From: an uncultured Collinsella sp.
GTDB lineage: Bacteria > Actinomycetota > Coriobacteriia > Coriobacteriales > Coriobacteriaceae
Assembly (NCBI GenBank): GCA_937934165.1
Contig: CALGZX010000135.1
Span: 1-64,000 of the forward strand
DNA: 64,000 bases
Direction: 5' to 3'
The stretch's first letter is position 1. Each line of letters opens with the position of its first letter. Of the stretch, positions 16,692 through 24,033 are shown in pieces. The notes under the pieces were generated by a model. The model searched no databases. It had not been told where the DNA came from and worked only from the letters and a program-made list of their open reading frames with translations. The translations under genes were made by a program, and so were the position numbers.

Positions 16692-18367
16692 TGAAGGAGC
16701 TTTCCGAGGTCCTGCAGGATTGGGAGGCCGTGATCGGCCTGGAGATCCATACCGAGCTCACCGCACTCGATACCAAGATGTTCTGCAACTGCAAGCTCAG
16801 CCACGATGACGAGCCCAACGCCAACGTGTGCCCGGTGTGCCTGGGCCTGCCCGGCGCCCTGCCGGTTCCCAACAAGCGCGCCATCGAGAGCATCGTCAAG
16901 GCCGGCCTCGCCACCAACTGCGAGATCCAGCGCCACTCGATGTTCTACCGCAAGCACTACTTCTATCCCGATATGGCCAAGAACTTCCAGACTACGCAGG
17001 GTCCGGTCGCCTTTGCCATGTACGGTCACCTGGATCTGGACGTGACCGGTCGCGGTGCCGCCGAGCGCCCCGACTGCGCGTTTGGCGAGGCCGAGGCTCA
17101 GAGCCTGGCGAGCGCCTCGGCCAACGCCGAGGGCCTGTCCACGTCCATGACGTCGACCATGCGCGAGGGTAACCAGCGCGCCGGTCACCTGGCCAGCTAC
17201 GACGCGTCCAACCTGCAGATGCCCGAGCGTCGCGAGGACGGTTCCTACACGGTGCCCATCCGCATCCTGCGCATCCATATGGAGGAGGACGCCGCCAAGA
17301 TGGTCCATGTGGGCGGCGCCGAGGGCCGCATTACCGCCGCGGCCGAGTCGCTCGTCGACTACAACCGCTGCGGCACGCCGCTCATTGAGCTCGTCACCGA
17401 GCCCGATCTGCGCACGCCCGAGGAGGCGCGCCTGTTTATGGAGAAGCTCCGTCGCATCTTTGTGACGCTGGGCATTTCGGACTGCTCCATGGAGAAGGGC
17501 TCCATGCGCTGCGACGGCAACGTGTCGCTGCGTCGCCGCGGCGAGACCAAGCTGGGCACCAAGACCGAGCTCAAGAACCTCAACTCGTTTAAGAGCCTGC
17601 ACGACGGCCTTGCTTACGAGATCTGCCGTCAGGCCGAGGTGCTCGAGGAGGGCGGCATTATCTACCAGGAGACCCGTCACTGGGAGCCCAGCCGCAAGCG
17701 TACCGTGGTCATGCGTGTGAAGGAAACGGCAGACGACTATCGTCTGTTCCCCGATCCCGACCTGGCGCCGTTCGACCTTGACGACGAGTTTATCGACCGT
17801 TGCCGTGGCGAGATCCCCGAGCTGCCCGATGCCAAGCGCGCCCGCTTTGAAGCCGACTTTGGTATTAAGGCGGCCGACGCCGAGCAGATTGCCGGCGACC
17901 CCGAGTTTGCCGACTTCTTTGAGGCCGCCGCTGCCGGTATGGCCGGCAAGGAGGCCCAGACGGTCGCAAACCTGCTGGTCAACGAGATGATCGCCTACCT
18001 TAAGGGCGCAGGCGTGTCGCTTGCCGAGTCCGGCATCGCGCCGGCTCAGGTAGCAGCGCTGGCTAAGCTGCTGGCGACCGATGCCATCAGCTCCAACCAG
18101 GCTCACGAGGTCTTTGAGACCATGGCCCAGACCGGCGACGACCCCAACAAGATCGTCGACGAGCGCGGTATGCGTCAGGTGAGCGATGCCGGCGCGCTGC
18201 AGCCGATCGTGGACGAGGTGCTGGCAAACTGTGCCGATCAGGCGCAGCAATATCGTGACGGCAACCAGAAGGTTATCGGCTTTTTGGTGGGCCAGTGCAT
18301 GAAGGCGAGCCGCGGCAAGGGCAATCCGAAGCTCTTCAACGAGTTGCTGAGAACGTCGCTCTCGTAA
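16691..18367 (+). CDS. gatB: Aspartyl/glutamyl-tRNA amidotransferase subunit B
   Basis: 558 aa, longer than the usual ~480. GatB phosphorylates the tRNA-bound carboxylate and transfers ammonia from GatA. The N-terminal signature VIGLEIHTEL and the Zn-type cysteines (CNCKL...CPVCLG) are present. The catalytic core includes ELVTEPDL and GSMRCDGNVS, and the C-terminal tail domain is helical. Extra length appears mainly around residues 110-170. Start ATG 16691 overlaps the gatA stop. The stop is followed 5 bp later by the large structured element at 18373. Confidence 0.95.
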   Translation: MKELSEVLQDWEAVIGLEIHTELTALDTKMFCNCKLSHDDEPNANVCPVCLGLPGALPVPNKRAIESIVKAGLATNCEIQRHSMFYRKHYFYPDMAKNFQTTQGPVAFAMYGHLDLDVTGRGAAERPDCAFGEAEAQSLASASANAEGLSTSMTSTMREGNQRAGHLASYDASNLQMPERREDGSYTVPIRILRIHMEEDAAKMVHVGGAEGRITAAAESLVDYNRCGTPLIELVTEPDLRTPEEARLFMEKLRRIFVTLGISDCSMEKGSMRCDGNVSLRRRGETKLGTKTELKNLNSFKSLHDGLAYEICRQAEVLEEGGIIYQETRHWEPSRKRTVVMRVKETADDYRLFPDPDLAPFDLDDEFIDRCRGEIPELPDAKRARFEADFGIKAADAEQIAGDPEFADFFEAAAAGMAGKEAQTVANLLVNEMIAYLKGAGVSLAESGIAPAQVAALAKLLATDAISSNQAHEVFETMAQTGDDPNKIVDERGMRQVSDAGALQPIVDEVLANCADQAQQYRDGNQKVIGFLVGQCMKASRGKGNPKLFNELLRTSLS

Positions 18368-18372
18368 ACGGG

Positions 18373-18511
18373 AACCCGGGAGCCCCGGCAGGGCGGGTGC
18401 TTCCTCAAAATTTCGAACAGTCCTGCGCAAGACGAAGGCCACATTAAGTGGCCTTCTTTGCGTGCGGAACTCATTTTGAGCAAGCACCCGCCCTGCCGGG
18501 GCTCCCGGGTT
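18373..18511 (+). ncRNA. Structured element A: 139-nt nested hairpin 3' of gatB
   Basis: A perfect 30-bp outer stem (18373-18402 with 18482-18511, containing GGGAGCCCCGG) encloses CTCAAAAT/ATTTTGAG, then CGCAA/TTGCG, then a 9-bp apical stem GAAGGCCAC/GTGGCCTTC closed by the five-base loop ATTAA. The internal loop carries ACAGTCCTG on the 5' side and GTGCGGAACTC on the 3' side. The element at 38790-38923, read on the minus strand, has the same plan, loop and internal-loop sequences but different stem sequences. Both lie just after a stop codon in the gene's orientation. I interpret this as a structured RNA or a mobile repeat with RNA-like constraint. It could be related to a published Collinsella RNA motif, but I cannot confirm that. 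Confidence 0.65.
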
Positions 18512-18561
18512 CTGCAACGACTCGGCCGTTCGGGTCAGGTGGGGCTGAATTGAATTTGGTG

Positions 18562-18588
18562 AATGAGGGCGCCAACGGCGCCCTCATT
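18562..18588. terminator. Bidirectional terminator between gatB and the AraC gene
   Basis: AATGAGGGCGCC and GGCGCCCTCATT form a perfect 12-bp stem with an AAC loop. It ends 2 bp before the stop codon of the minus-strand regulator and is followed by CTTTATAT on the plus strand. Confidence 0.8.
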
Positions 18589-18590
18589 CT

Positions 18591-19595
18591 TTATATATGT
18601 TGGGAGCGCCAGGTGGTGGGGGTGGTGCCGGTGTGTTGCTTGAAGGCTTGGGCGAAGGCGGCCTGCTGAGGGTAGCCTAGGCGCTCAGCCACCTGCGCTA
18701 TCGTGAGCGAGCTATTGGCCAAAAGGTCCTGTGCCCGCTCCATACGGCGTCTGCGAATGTAGGCGCCCAGGGACTCGCCAGTTTGGGCCTTAAAGGTGGC
18801 GCATAGTTTGGAGCGGCTTGTGTAGAGCCTCTCGGCCACCTCGTTGATACCCACACGTCTGCCTTTGTCGAGCGCGCGCTCAATCATTGCCGTTGCTTCT
18901 TCGGCAATGGTTATGCTGACGCGTGTGTCTGCCGCCTGCCGCGCCTGCTTGTGGGCCGCGCGCGAACAGGCGAGCTCCGCGACCATGGTCTCCACGATGC
19001 CCTGCATATAGACGTGTCCGCCTACGGTGCGGGCGCGGTCCTCGTTAATCCGGCGCAGCGTGTGGCAGATGGCAGACGTCGCTTCCTCGTGCCATGACTC
19101 GGCAAACGCCTCAAAGATTCCCGCGAACTCGGTGGGATAGCGGTGCTCCAGTTCGTCAAAATATCCAGGCAAAAAGAGCACCGAGCGCGAGTGATAAAGC
19201 TCCCCCGCAAACAGCGGGCTTAATTCCTCGCCACAGCTATCTTGGATAAAGCTGCAAACGGCATTGTTTGGCCACGGTCCATGCAATGGTTTGAGGTTCG
19301 CGGGCGTTATGCCAGCCTCGGGCATGCATGTAAGTGTGGGCGCGCTGACTTCGCTCACGCAGGCGTATGGCTCGGGTGTATATTCGGCCAGGTACATATC
19401 GTGCGTCGGGGTGATGGAATGCTCCATGACGATGCAGGCAGGGGAGAGAGGCATGATCCATGCGCGGCCGTGCGCCCGGTCGTTTGCCACCTCGCCGGTA
19501 AAGACGGCGCCCTTGCCGGTAAGCTCCAGGCCAAACTGCTCAAATTGCGGTGCGTAGAGCTCGGTTATGTCGGTCGCTGCCCGCTGTATTTGCAA
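18591..19595 (-). CDS. AraC-family transcriptional regulator
   Basis: 334 aa. The C-terminal ~95 residues hold the two helix-turn-helix units of AraC/XylS proteins (YTSRSKLCATFKAQTG...AYIRRRRMERAQDLL, then SLTIAQVAERLGYPQQAAFAQAFK). The N-terminal ~230 residues are an uncharacterised sensing region. The start is TTG at 19595, supported by AAAGGGA 6 bp upstream; no ATG is better placed. It is divergent from the ABC exporter pair and presumably controls it, an arrangement like YbtA next to YbtPQ. Two direct repeats at the start region could be its binding sites. The effector is unknown. Confidence 0.9.
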   Translation of the reverse strand: MQIQRAATDITELYAPQFEQFGLELTGKGAVFTGEVANDRAHGRAWIMPLSPACIVMEHSITPTHDMYLAEYTPEPYACVSEVSAPTLTCMPEAGITPANLKPLHGPWPNNAVCSFIQDSCGEELSPLFAGELYHSRSVLFLPGYFDELEHRYPTEFAGIFEAFAESWHEEATSAICHTLRRINEDRARTVGGHVYMQGIVETMVAELACSRAAHKQARQAADTRVSITIAEEATAMIERALDKGRRVGINEVAERLYTSRSKLCATFKAQTGESLGAYIRRRRMERAQDLLANSSLTIAQVAERLGYPQQAAFAQAFKQHTGTTPTTWRSQHI

Positions 19596-19624
19596 AAGCG
19601 TCCCTTTCCTTTGCAGAAACGTCC
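19589..19624. promoter_or_regulatory. Two 15-bp direct repeats, candidate AraC-type binding sites
   Basis: TTTGCAAAAGCGTCC (19589) and TTTGCAGAAACGTCC (19610) match at 13 of 15 positions. Their starts are 21 bp apart, two helical turns, which fits AraC-type half-sites. The first overlaps the regulator's start codon, so autoregulation is plausible. Confidence 0.55.
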
Positions 19625-19709
19625 ACGCCTGGCTTGATTGTGAGCCATGGCTAACACATCAATGATAAGTTCATTACGGTTAACTCTCAAGCCGTTAGAA
19701 AGGAATCTC

Positions 19710-21536
19710 ATGGCAAAGGAATCAAAAAGGGAAGGTGGAGGCATCGGCGAGTTGCTTGCGTATGCCGGTGACCGCAAATTCCTAACGTATTTGGGCATGG
19801 CGCTCTCGGCGCTCTCGCAGCTGCTGAGCTTTGGTCCGTACGTGTGCATTTGGCTTGTCGCGCGCGATCTGATCGCCGTGGCGCCCAACTGGAGCGAAGC
19901 CACTAACATCGCGATGTACGGTTGGTGGGCCGTGGGTTTTGCCCTGGCAAGCATCGTAGCTTATTTCGTGGGGCTCATGTGCACGCATCTGTCCGCGTTT
20001 CGCTGCGCGTCCAATATCCGTAAGGCTACGAGCGAGCACCTGCTTAAGTTGCCGCTCGGCTACTTCGACACGCATGCCACCGGCGAGCTGCGCCGCATTG
20101 TAGACGGGTGTGCCGCCTCCACCGAGACTTTGCTCGCACACATGCTGCCCGATATCGCAGGCGCCGTCGCCATGGTCGTGGGCTTGCTCGTGCTGCTTTT
20201 CGCCCTCGATTGGCGCTTGGGCGCGGCATGCCTCATCTCGGTGGCCATTTCGTTTGGCGCCATGGCCACCATGATGAGCGGCAAAGGCACCGAGTTCATG
20301 AAGGCCTACATGGGAGCGCTGGTCAAGATGAACAAGACCGGCACCGAATACGTACGAGGCATCCCCGTGGTCAAGGTGTTTCAGCAGACGGTCTACTCCT
20401 TTAAGGCCTTCCACGATGCGATTGCCGAATACGCCGACATGGCGCAAAACTATGCGGGCACGTTCTGCCGAGGTCCGCAAGTGCTCAACCTTACCGCGCT
20501 CAATGGCCTTGTGACATTCCTGCTGCCCGTGGCGTTGCTGTTGGCGCCGGGCGAGACGGACTTCGCGCATTTTATGGCCAACTTCACGTTTTACGCGATA
20601 TTTTCGGCCGTGGTGCCGACGGCCATGACCAAGCTCATGTTTGTGGGCGAGGCCTCTCAGATGAGTGCCGATTCGCTGGCTCGTATTCGAAGCGTCATGG
20701 ATTCCAAGCAACTCTCCGTGCCCGCCCAACCCAAGCACCCTGCCGGTGGCGACGTGCGATTTGAGGACGTGAGTTTTACCTACGAGGGTGCCGAAACACC
20801 TGCCGTTAGCCATGTGAGTTTCAGCGTTTCCGCGGGTAGCACTCTCGCCCTGGTGGGTCCCTCGGGTGGCGGCAAGTCAACCTGCGCAAGCCTGATCCCG
20901 CGTTTTTGGGACGTTTCCTCGGGTCGAGTGCTCGTGGGCGGTGTGGACGTTCGCGATATGGATCCGCACGAGCTTATGGGCCAGGTCGCCTTCGTGTTCC
21001 AGACCAACCAGCTGTTCCGGCAAACACTTGCCGATAACGTGCGCGCCTCCAAGCCTACGGCCACTGACGACGAAGTGCGTGCGGCCCTCTCCGCAGCTCA
21101 GTGCGACGACATTGTGGCCAAGCTTCCACAGGGCATCAATACCATGCTCGGTGCCGGCGGAGCATATCTTTCGGGCGGCGAGGTCCAGCGCGTGGCACTC
21201 GCCCGCGCGATCCTTAAAGACGCGCCTATCGTGGTGCTCGATGAGGCCACGGCGTTTGCCGATCCCGAGAACGAGGCGCTCATCCAGCGCGCCTTTAGCA
21301 AGCTGGCGGCTGGTCGCACAGTCATTATGATTGCGCACCGACTCTCGACTGTAGTGGGCGCAGACCAAATCGTGGTGCTCAACCAGGGCAGCGTGCAGGA
21401 GTCGGGTACCCATGCCGAGTTGCTGTCCCAAGAGGGTCTGTATGCCAGGATGTGGGCCGAATACGAACAGGCCGCGAGCTGGAAGATTACTGCTACGACC
21501 GCGGATACCGCCGTCGCGAAGGGAGGCGAGGCCTAA
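19710..21536 (+). CDS. ABC transporter, fused permease/ATP-binding subunit 1
   Basis: 608 aa half-transporter of the exporter class: six hydrophobic segments (~1-320), then a nucleotide-binding domain. Walker A is GPSGGGKST (~384), the signature LSGGEVQRVALARA (~487), Walker B IVVLDEA (~506), with an H-loop histidine in MIAHRLS. ATG 19710 is preferred over 19647 because AAAGGA precedes it. The stop abuts the next gene's ATG with no gap. The pair resembles YbtP/YbtQ or Irp6/7-type exporters in layout, so siderophore or peptide traffic is possible, but the substrate is unknown. Confidence 0.92.
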   Translation: MAKESKREGGGIGELLAYAGDRKFLTYLGMALSALSQLLSFGPYVCIWLVARDLIAVAPNWSEATNIAMYGWWAVGFALASIVAYFVGLMCTHLSAFRCASNIRKATSEHLLKLPLGYFDTHATGELRRIVDGCAASTETLLAHMLPDIAGAVAMVVGLLVLLFALDWRLGAACLISVAISFGAMATMMSGKGTEFMKAYMGALVKMNKTGTEYVRGIPVVKVFQQTVYSFKAFHDAIAEYADMAQNYAGTFCRGPQVLNLTALNGLVTFLLPVALLLAPGETDFAHFMANFTFYAIFSAVVPTAMTKLMFVGEASQMSADSLARIRSVMDSKQLSVPAQPKHPAGGDVRFEDVSFTYEGAETPAVSHVSFSVSAGSTLALVGPSGGGKSTCASLIPRFWDVSSGRVLVGGVDVRDMDPHELMGQVAFVFQTNQLFRQTLADNVRASKPTATDDEVRAALSAAQCDDIVAKLPQGINTMLGAGGAYLSGGEVQRVALARAILKDAPIVVLDEATAFADPENEALIQRAFSKLAAGRTVIMIAHRLSTVVGADQIVVLNQGSVQESGTHAELLSQEGLYARMWAEYEQAASWKITATTADTAVAKGGEA

Positions 21537-23294
21537 ATGTTCGCCTCATTCCAAAAGAAGTATTTCCTATCCGATAAAGGCATCGCCGGCGTAAAACGCG
21601 GCATCTTCTGGACCACGCTCACCAATCTCATTACCATGGCCGGCATGGGCTTTTTATTCCTGGTTATGGCCGGCTTTGTCGAGCATCTCGCCAGCGGGGC
21701 TGACCTGCCGGATGCCCTGCCGATCGTGGGCGGCCTCCTGGTCTTTTTCGTGTTGCTCTTTGCCTCTAACTGGCAGCAGTATTACTACACCTACTGCATC
21801 TTTTACGAGGAGTGCGGCAAGCAGCGTATGGAGATCGCCGAGCGCTTGCGCAAACTGCCGCTGTCGTTTTTTGGTCGTCGTGATCTGGCCGATTTAACCG
21901 AGACTATCATGGGTGACGTCCAGGCCATGGAGCACGCCTACAGCCACGTGCTGGGAGAGCTTTGGGGTGCCATCATCGCAAGCGCCATTGTCTTCGTGGC
22001 GTCGCTGTTCTTTTGCTGGCAGCTGGCGATCGCGGCGTTTTGGAGCGTTCCCGTGGCCTTTGCCGTGCTGTATCTAACACGCGGCCCCATGACTCCGGTG
22101 TTCGATCGCGTGCGCGCCGAGAAGGTCAAGGTTACCGAGGCAATTCAAGAGACGCTCGACTGCGTTCGCGAGATCCGCGCCACCAACCAGGAGGCCCATT
22201 ATCTTGAGGGGCTCAACGTTGTGATCGATGCCGAGGAGCGCGAGACCACCAAGGGCGAGCTCTCTAACGGGCTTTTGGTCAACTCCGCCTTTGCCATCCT
22301 GCGTCTGGGCATTGCCACCACGCTGGTCACGGGCGCCGCGATGGTCGCCTCCGGGCAGGTCGACTTTTTGGTGATGTTTGCCTTCCTGCTTATGGTGAGC
22401 CGTATCTATGCGCCCTTTGACCAGGCGTTAATGTTAATGTCCGAGCTGTTTGTCGCCGAGTCGTCTGCCAAGCGCATGCGTTCCATCATGGAAGAGCCTG
22501 TGGCGCGGGGCAGCGAGAAATTCGAGCCCGCGGGCCACGATGTGGTGTTCGATCACGTGGCATTTGGCTATGGTGCGGGCGAGGACGGCCGCGCCGGCGA
22601 GAAAGTTCTTACCGATGTGAGCTTTACCGCCAAGGAAGGCGAGGTCACGGCACTAGTCGGTCCTTCGGGCTCTGGCAAGTCTACGGTGAGCCGCCTGGCC
22701 GCGCGCTTTTGGGATGCCACCGCGGGCAAGGTTACCGTGGGTGGCGTGGATGTTGCGAGCGTTGATCCCGAGGTACTGCTGCGTGATTACGCCATTGTGT
22801 TCCAAGACGTGCTGCTCTTTGACGACACGGTGATGGGAAACATCCGCCTCGGTCGTCGTGATGCCACCGACGAGGAAGTGCTTGCGGCCGCGCGTGCCGC
22901 CAACTGCGACGAGTTCGTGAACCGCATGCCGCAGGGCTACGACACCATGATCGGTGAGAACGGCTCCAAACTCTCCGGCGGCGAGCGCCAGCGCATCTCT
23001 ATCGCCCGTGCGCTGCTCAAAGACGCGCCTATCGTACTGTTGGACGAGGCGACGGCGAGCTTGGATGTGGAGAACGAGACCGTGGTGCAACAGGCACTCT
23101 CCCGTCTGCTTACAGGTAAGACGGTTATCGTTATTGCCCACCGTATGCGTACGGTGGAAAATGCCGACAAAATCGTTGTGCTCAAGGATGGCGTGGTTGC
23201 CGAGCAGGGCACTCCGGCGCAGCTCAAGGCGGCAGGTGGAGAATTCGCCCGCATGGTTGCGCTGCAAAAGGAAGCGGCTGCCTGGCAGCTGTAG
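21537..23294 (+). CDS. ABC transporter, fused permease/ATP-binding subunit 2
   Basis: 585 aa, partner of the preceding gene in a probable heterodimeric exporter. The transmembrane domain spans ~1-320. Walker A is GPSGSGKST (~374), the signature LSGGERQRISIARALL (~478), Walker B IVLLDEATASLD (~498). Its Walker B region has the canonical Glu-Ala-Thr-Ala-Ser, whereas the partner has ATAFAD; both retain the catalytic Glu. The ATG directly follows the partner's TAA, and GGGAGGCGAGG before it serves as RBS. It is followed by a perfect 33-bp palindrome that may terminate the operon. Confidence 0.92.
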   Translation: MFASFQKKYFLSDKGIAGVKRGIFWTTLTNLITMAGMGFLFLVMAGFVEHLASGADLPDALPIVGGLLVFFVLLFASNWQQYYYTYCIFYEECGKQRMEIAERLRKLPLSFFGRRDLADLTETIMGDVQAMEHAYSHVLGELWGAIIASAIVFVASLFFCWQLAIAAFWSVPVAFAVLYLTRGPMTPVFDRVRAEKVKVTEAIQETLDCVREIRATNQEAHYLEGLNVVIDAEERETTKGELSNGLLVNSAFAILRLGIATTLVTGAAMVASGQVDFLVMFAFLLMVSRIYAPFDQALMLMSELFVAESSAKRMRSIMEEPVARGSEKFEPAGHDVVFDHVAFGYGAGEDGRAGEKVLTDVSFTAKEGEVTALVGPSGSGKSTVSRLAARFWDATAGKVTVGGVDVASVDPEVLLRDYAIVFQDVLLFDDTVMGNIRLGRRDATDEEVLAAARAANCDEFVNRMPQGYDTMIGENGSKLSGGERQRISIARALLKDAPIVLLDEATASLDVENETVVQQALSRLLTGKTVIVIAHRMRTVENADKIVVLKDGVVAEQGTPAQLKAAGGEFARMVALQKEAAAWQL

Positions 23295-23318
23295 GACTGT
23301 GGCAAAGGGACTGTCCCT

Positions 23319-23351
23319 AATGTGACAAAGGGACAGTCCCTTTGTCACATT
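23319..23351. repeat. Perfect 33-bp palindrome, AATGTGACAAAGG variant
   Basis: AATGTGACAAAGGGAC and its complement flank a single central A. Same length and AAAGGG-ACAG core as the CCACCAC family but with different outer arms. A half-copy (GGCAAAGGGACTGTCCCT) lies just upstream at 23301-23318. Confidence 0.85.
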
Positions 23352-23369
23352 GTGGGGAGGTGGAAATCG

Positions 23370-23547
23370 AAGGTGAATACTTTTCCGCGAAGTGAACGAC
23401 CTTATTTGGACCCTCGGAGCATCGACACTTTTAGGAGCTGGTTTCCTGCGGTTTTGCCAAGTTTTTCCCGCGGTTTTGTTGGCGAAAAATGCGGATGTTT
23501 CAGGGGTTCGATTTGACTCGTTCACTTCGCGAAAAAGTATTCACCTT
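23370..23547. repeat. 178-bp inverted-repeat element
   Basis: The 30-bp arms (23370-23399 and 23518-23547) match at 29 of 30 positions: AAGGTGAATACTTTTCCGCG begins the left arm. The 118-bp interior is non-coding and contains CCTGCGGTTTTGCCAAGTTTTT and a CCCGCGGTTTTG near-repeat. It is MITE-like in shape; no target-site duplication is obvious. Confidence 0.75.
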
Positions 23548-23650
23548 TGATTCGCAAGGGCGGGGGCGGATACCCGTGGGGGTGCGGATTTGCATCGTGG
23601 TGAGTGAACCGCCGAGTACCGGGCGGTCTGGACCGCATGTTTTCAAAAAG

Positions 23651-23679
23651 TTAGCCATTGTTGACCAAATAGTTATACT
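23651..23679 (+). promoter_or_regulatory. Candidate promoter for the small protein/P-type ATPase operon
   Basis: TTAGCC, 17-bp spacer, TATACT. The -10 lies in TAGTTATACTA, a short symmetric sequence that could be a metal-regulator site. About 90 bp before the small gene. Confidence 0.4.
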
Positions 23680-23769
23680 AAACTGTTCTCAAAAGCGTGC
23701 TCGAGCAAACTAATGAACTCGGGTGCTAAGGCACCATGCCGCGCTTGTGCGGCAAAAGGGAGAAGCAAC

Positions 23770-24015
23770 ATGAAGAAGTCGACGTTCAATACCCTGCTTG
23801 TCGGTGGCGGTTTTCTGCTTGGCACGGCCGGCATCAAGCTGCTTACCAGCGCTCCGGTCAAGAATGCCTGCGTGCAGGGTATCGCGTGCGGCATGCGCAT
23901 CAAGAACGGCTACCAGGACATGGTCGAGCAGGCCAAGGCCAATGTCGATGACATGGTTGCCGAGGCTGCCTACATCACCCAGAGCGAGGCCGCTGCTGAC
24001 GAGGCAGCCGAGTAA
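23770..24015 (+). CDS. Small DUF6110-like protein upstream of P-type ATPase
   Basis: 81 aa. ATG 23770 with GGGAGAAG upstream; a start at 23713 would add a Cys/Ala-rich lead without SD. The N-terminus has one glycine-rich hydrophobic segment (TLLVGGGFLLGTAGIKLLTS), then a helical, partly acidic region with VKNACVQGIACGMRIKNG. From memory it resembles DUF6110 proteins that accompany metal P-type ATPases; I cannot verify this by search. It lies 18 bp from the ATPase gene in the same orientation, so the two are probably cotranscribed. A membrane-linked accessory role in metal export is inference. Confidence 0.7.
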   Translation: MKKSTFNTLLVGGGFLLGTAGIKLLTSAPVKNACVQGIACGMRIKNGYQDMVEQAKANVDDMVAEAAYITQSEAAADEAAE

Positions 24016-24033
24016 CGCTCCCAGGCACAAACT

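Noticed and set aside
18373..18511. Simple terminator for gatB
   Set aside because: A separate, better terminator lies at 18562-18588, and the element's internal-loop and loop sequences match a second copy, so termination alone does not explain it.
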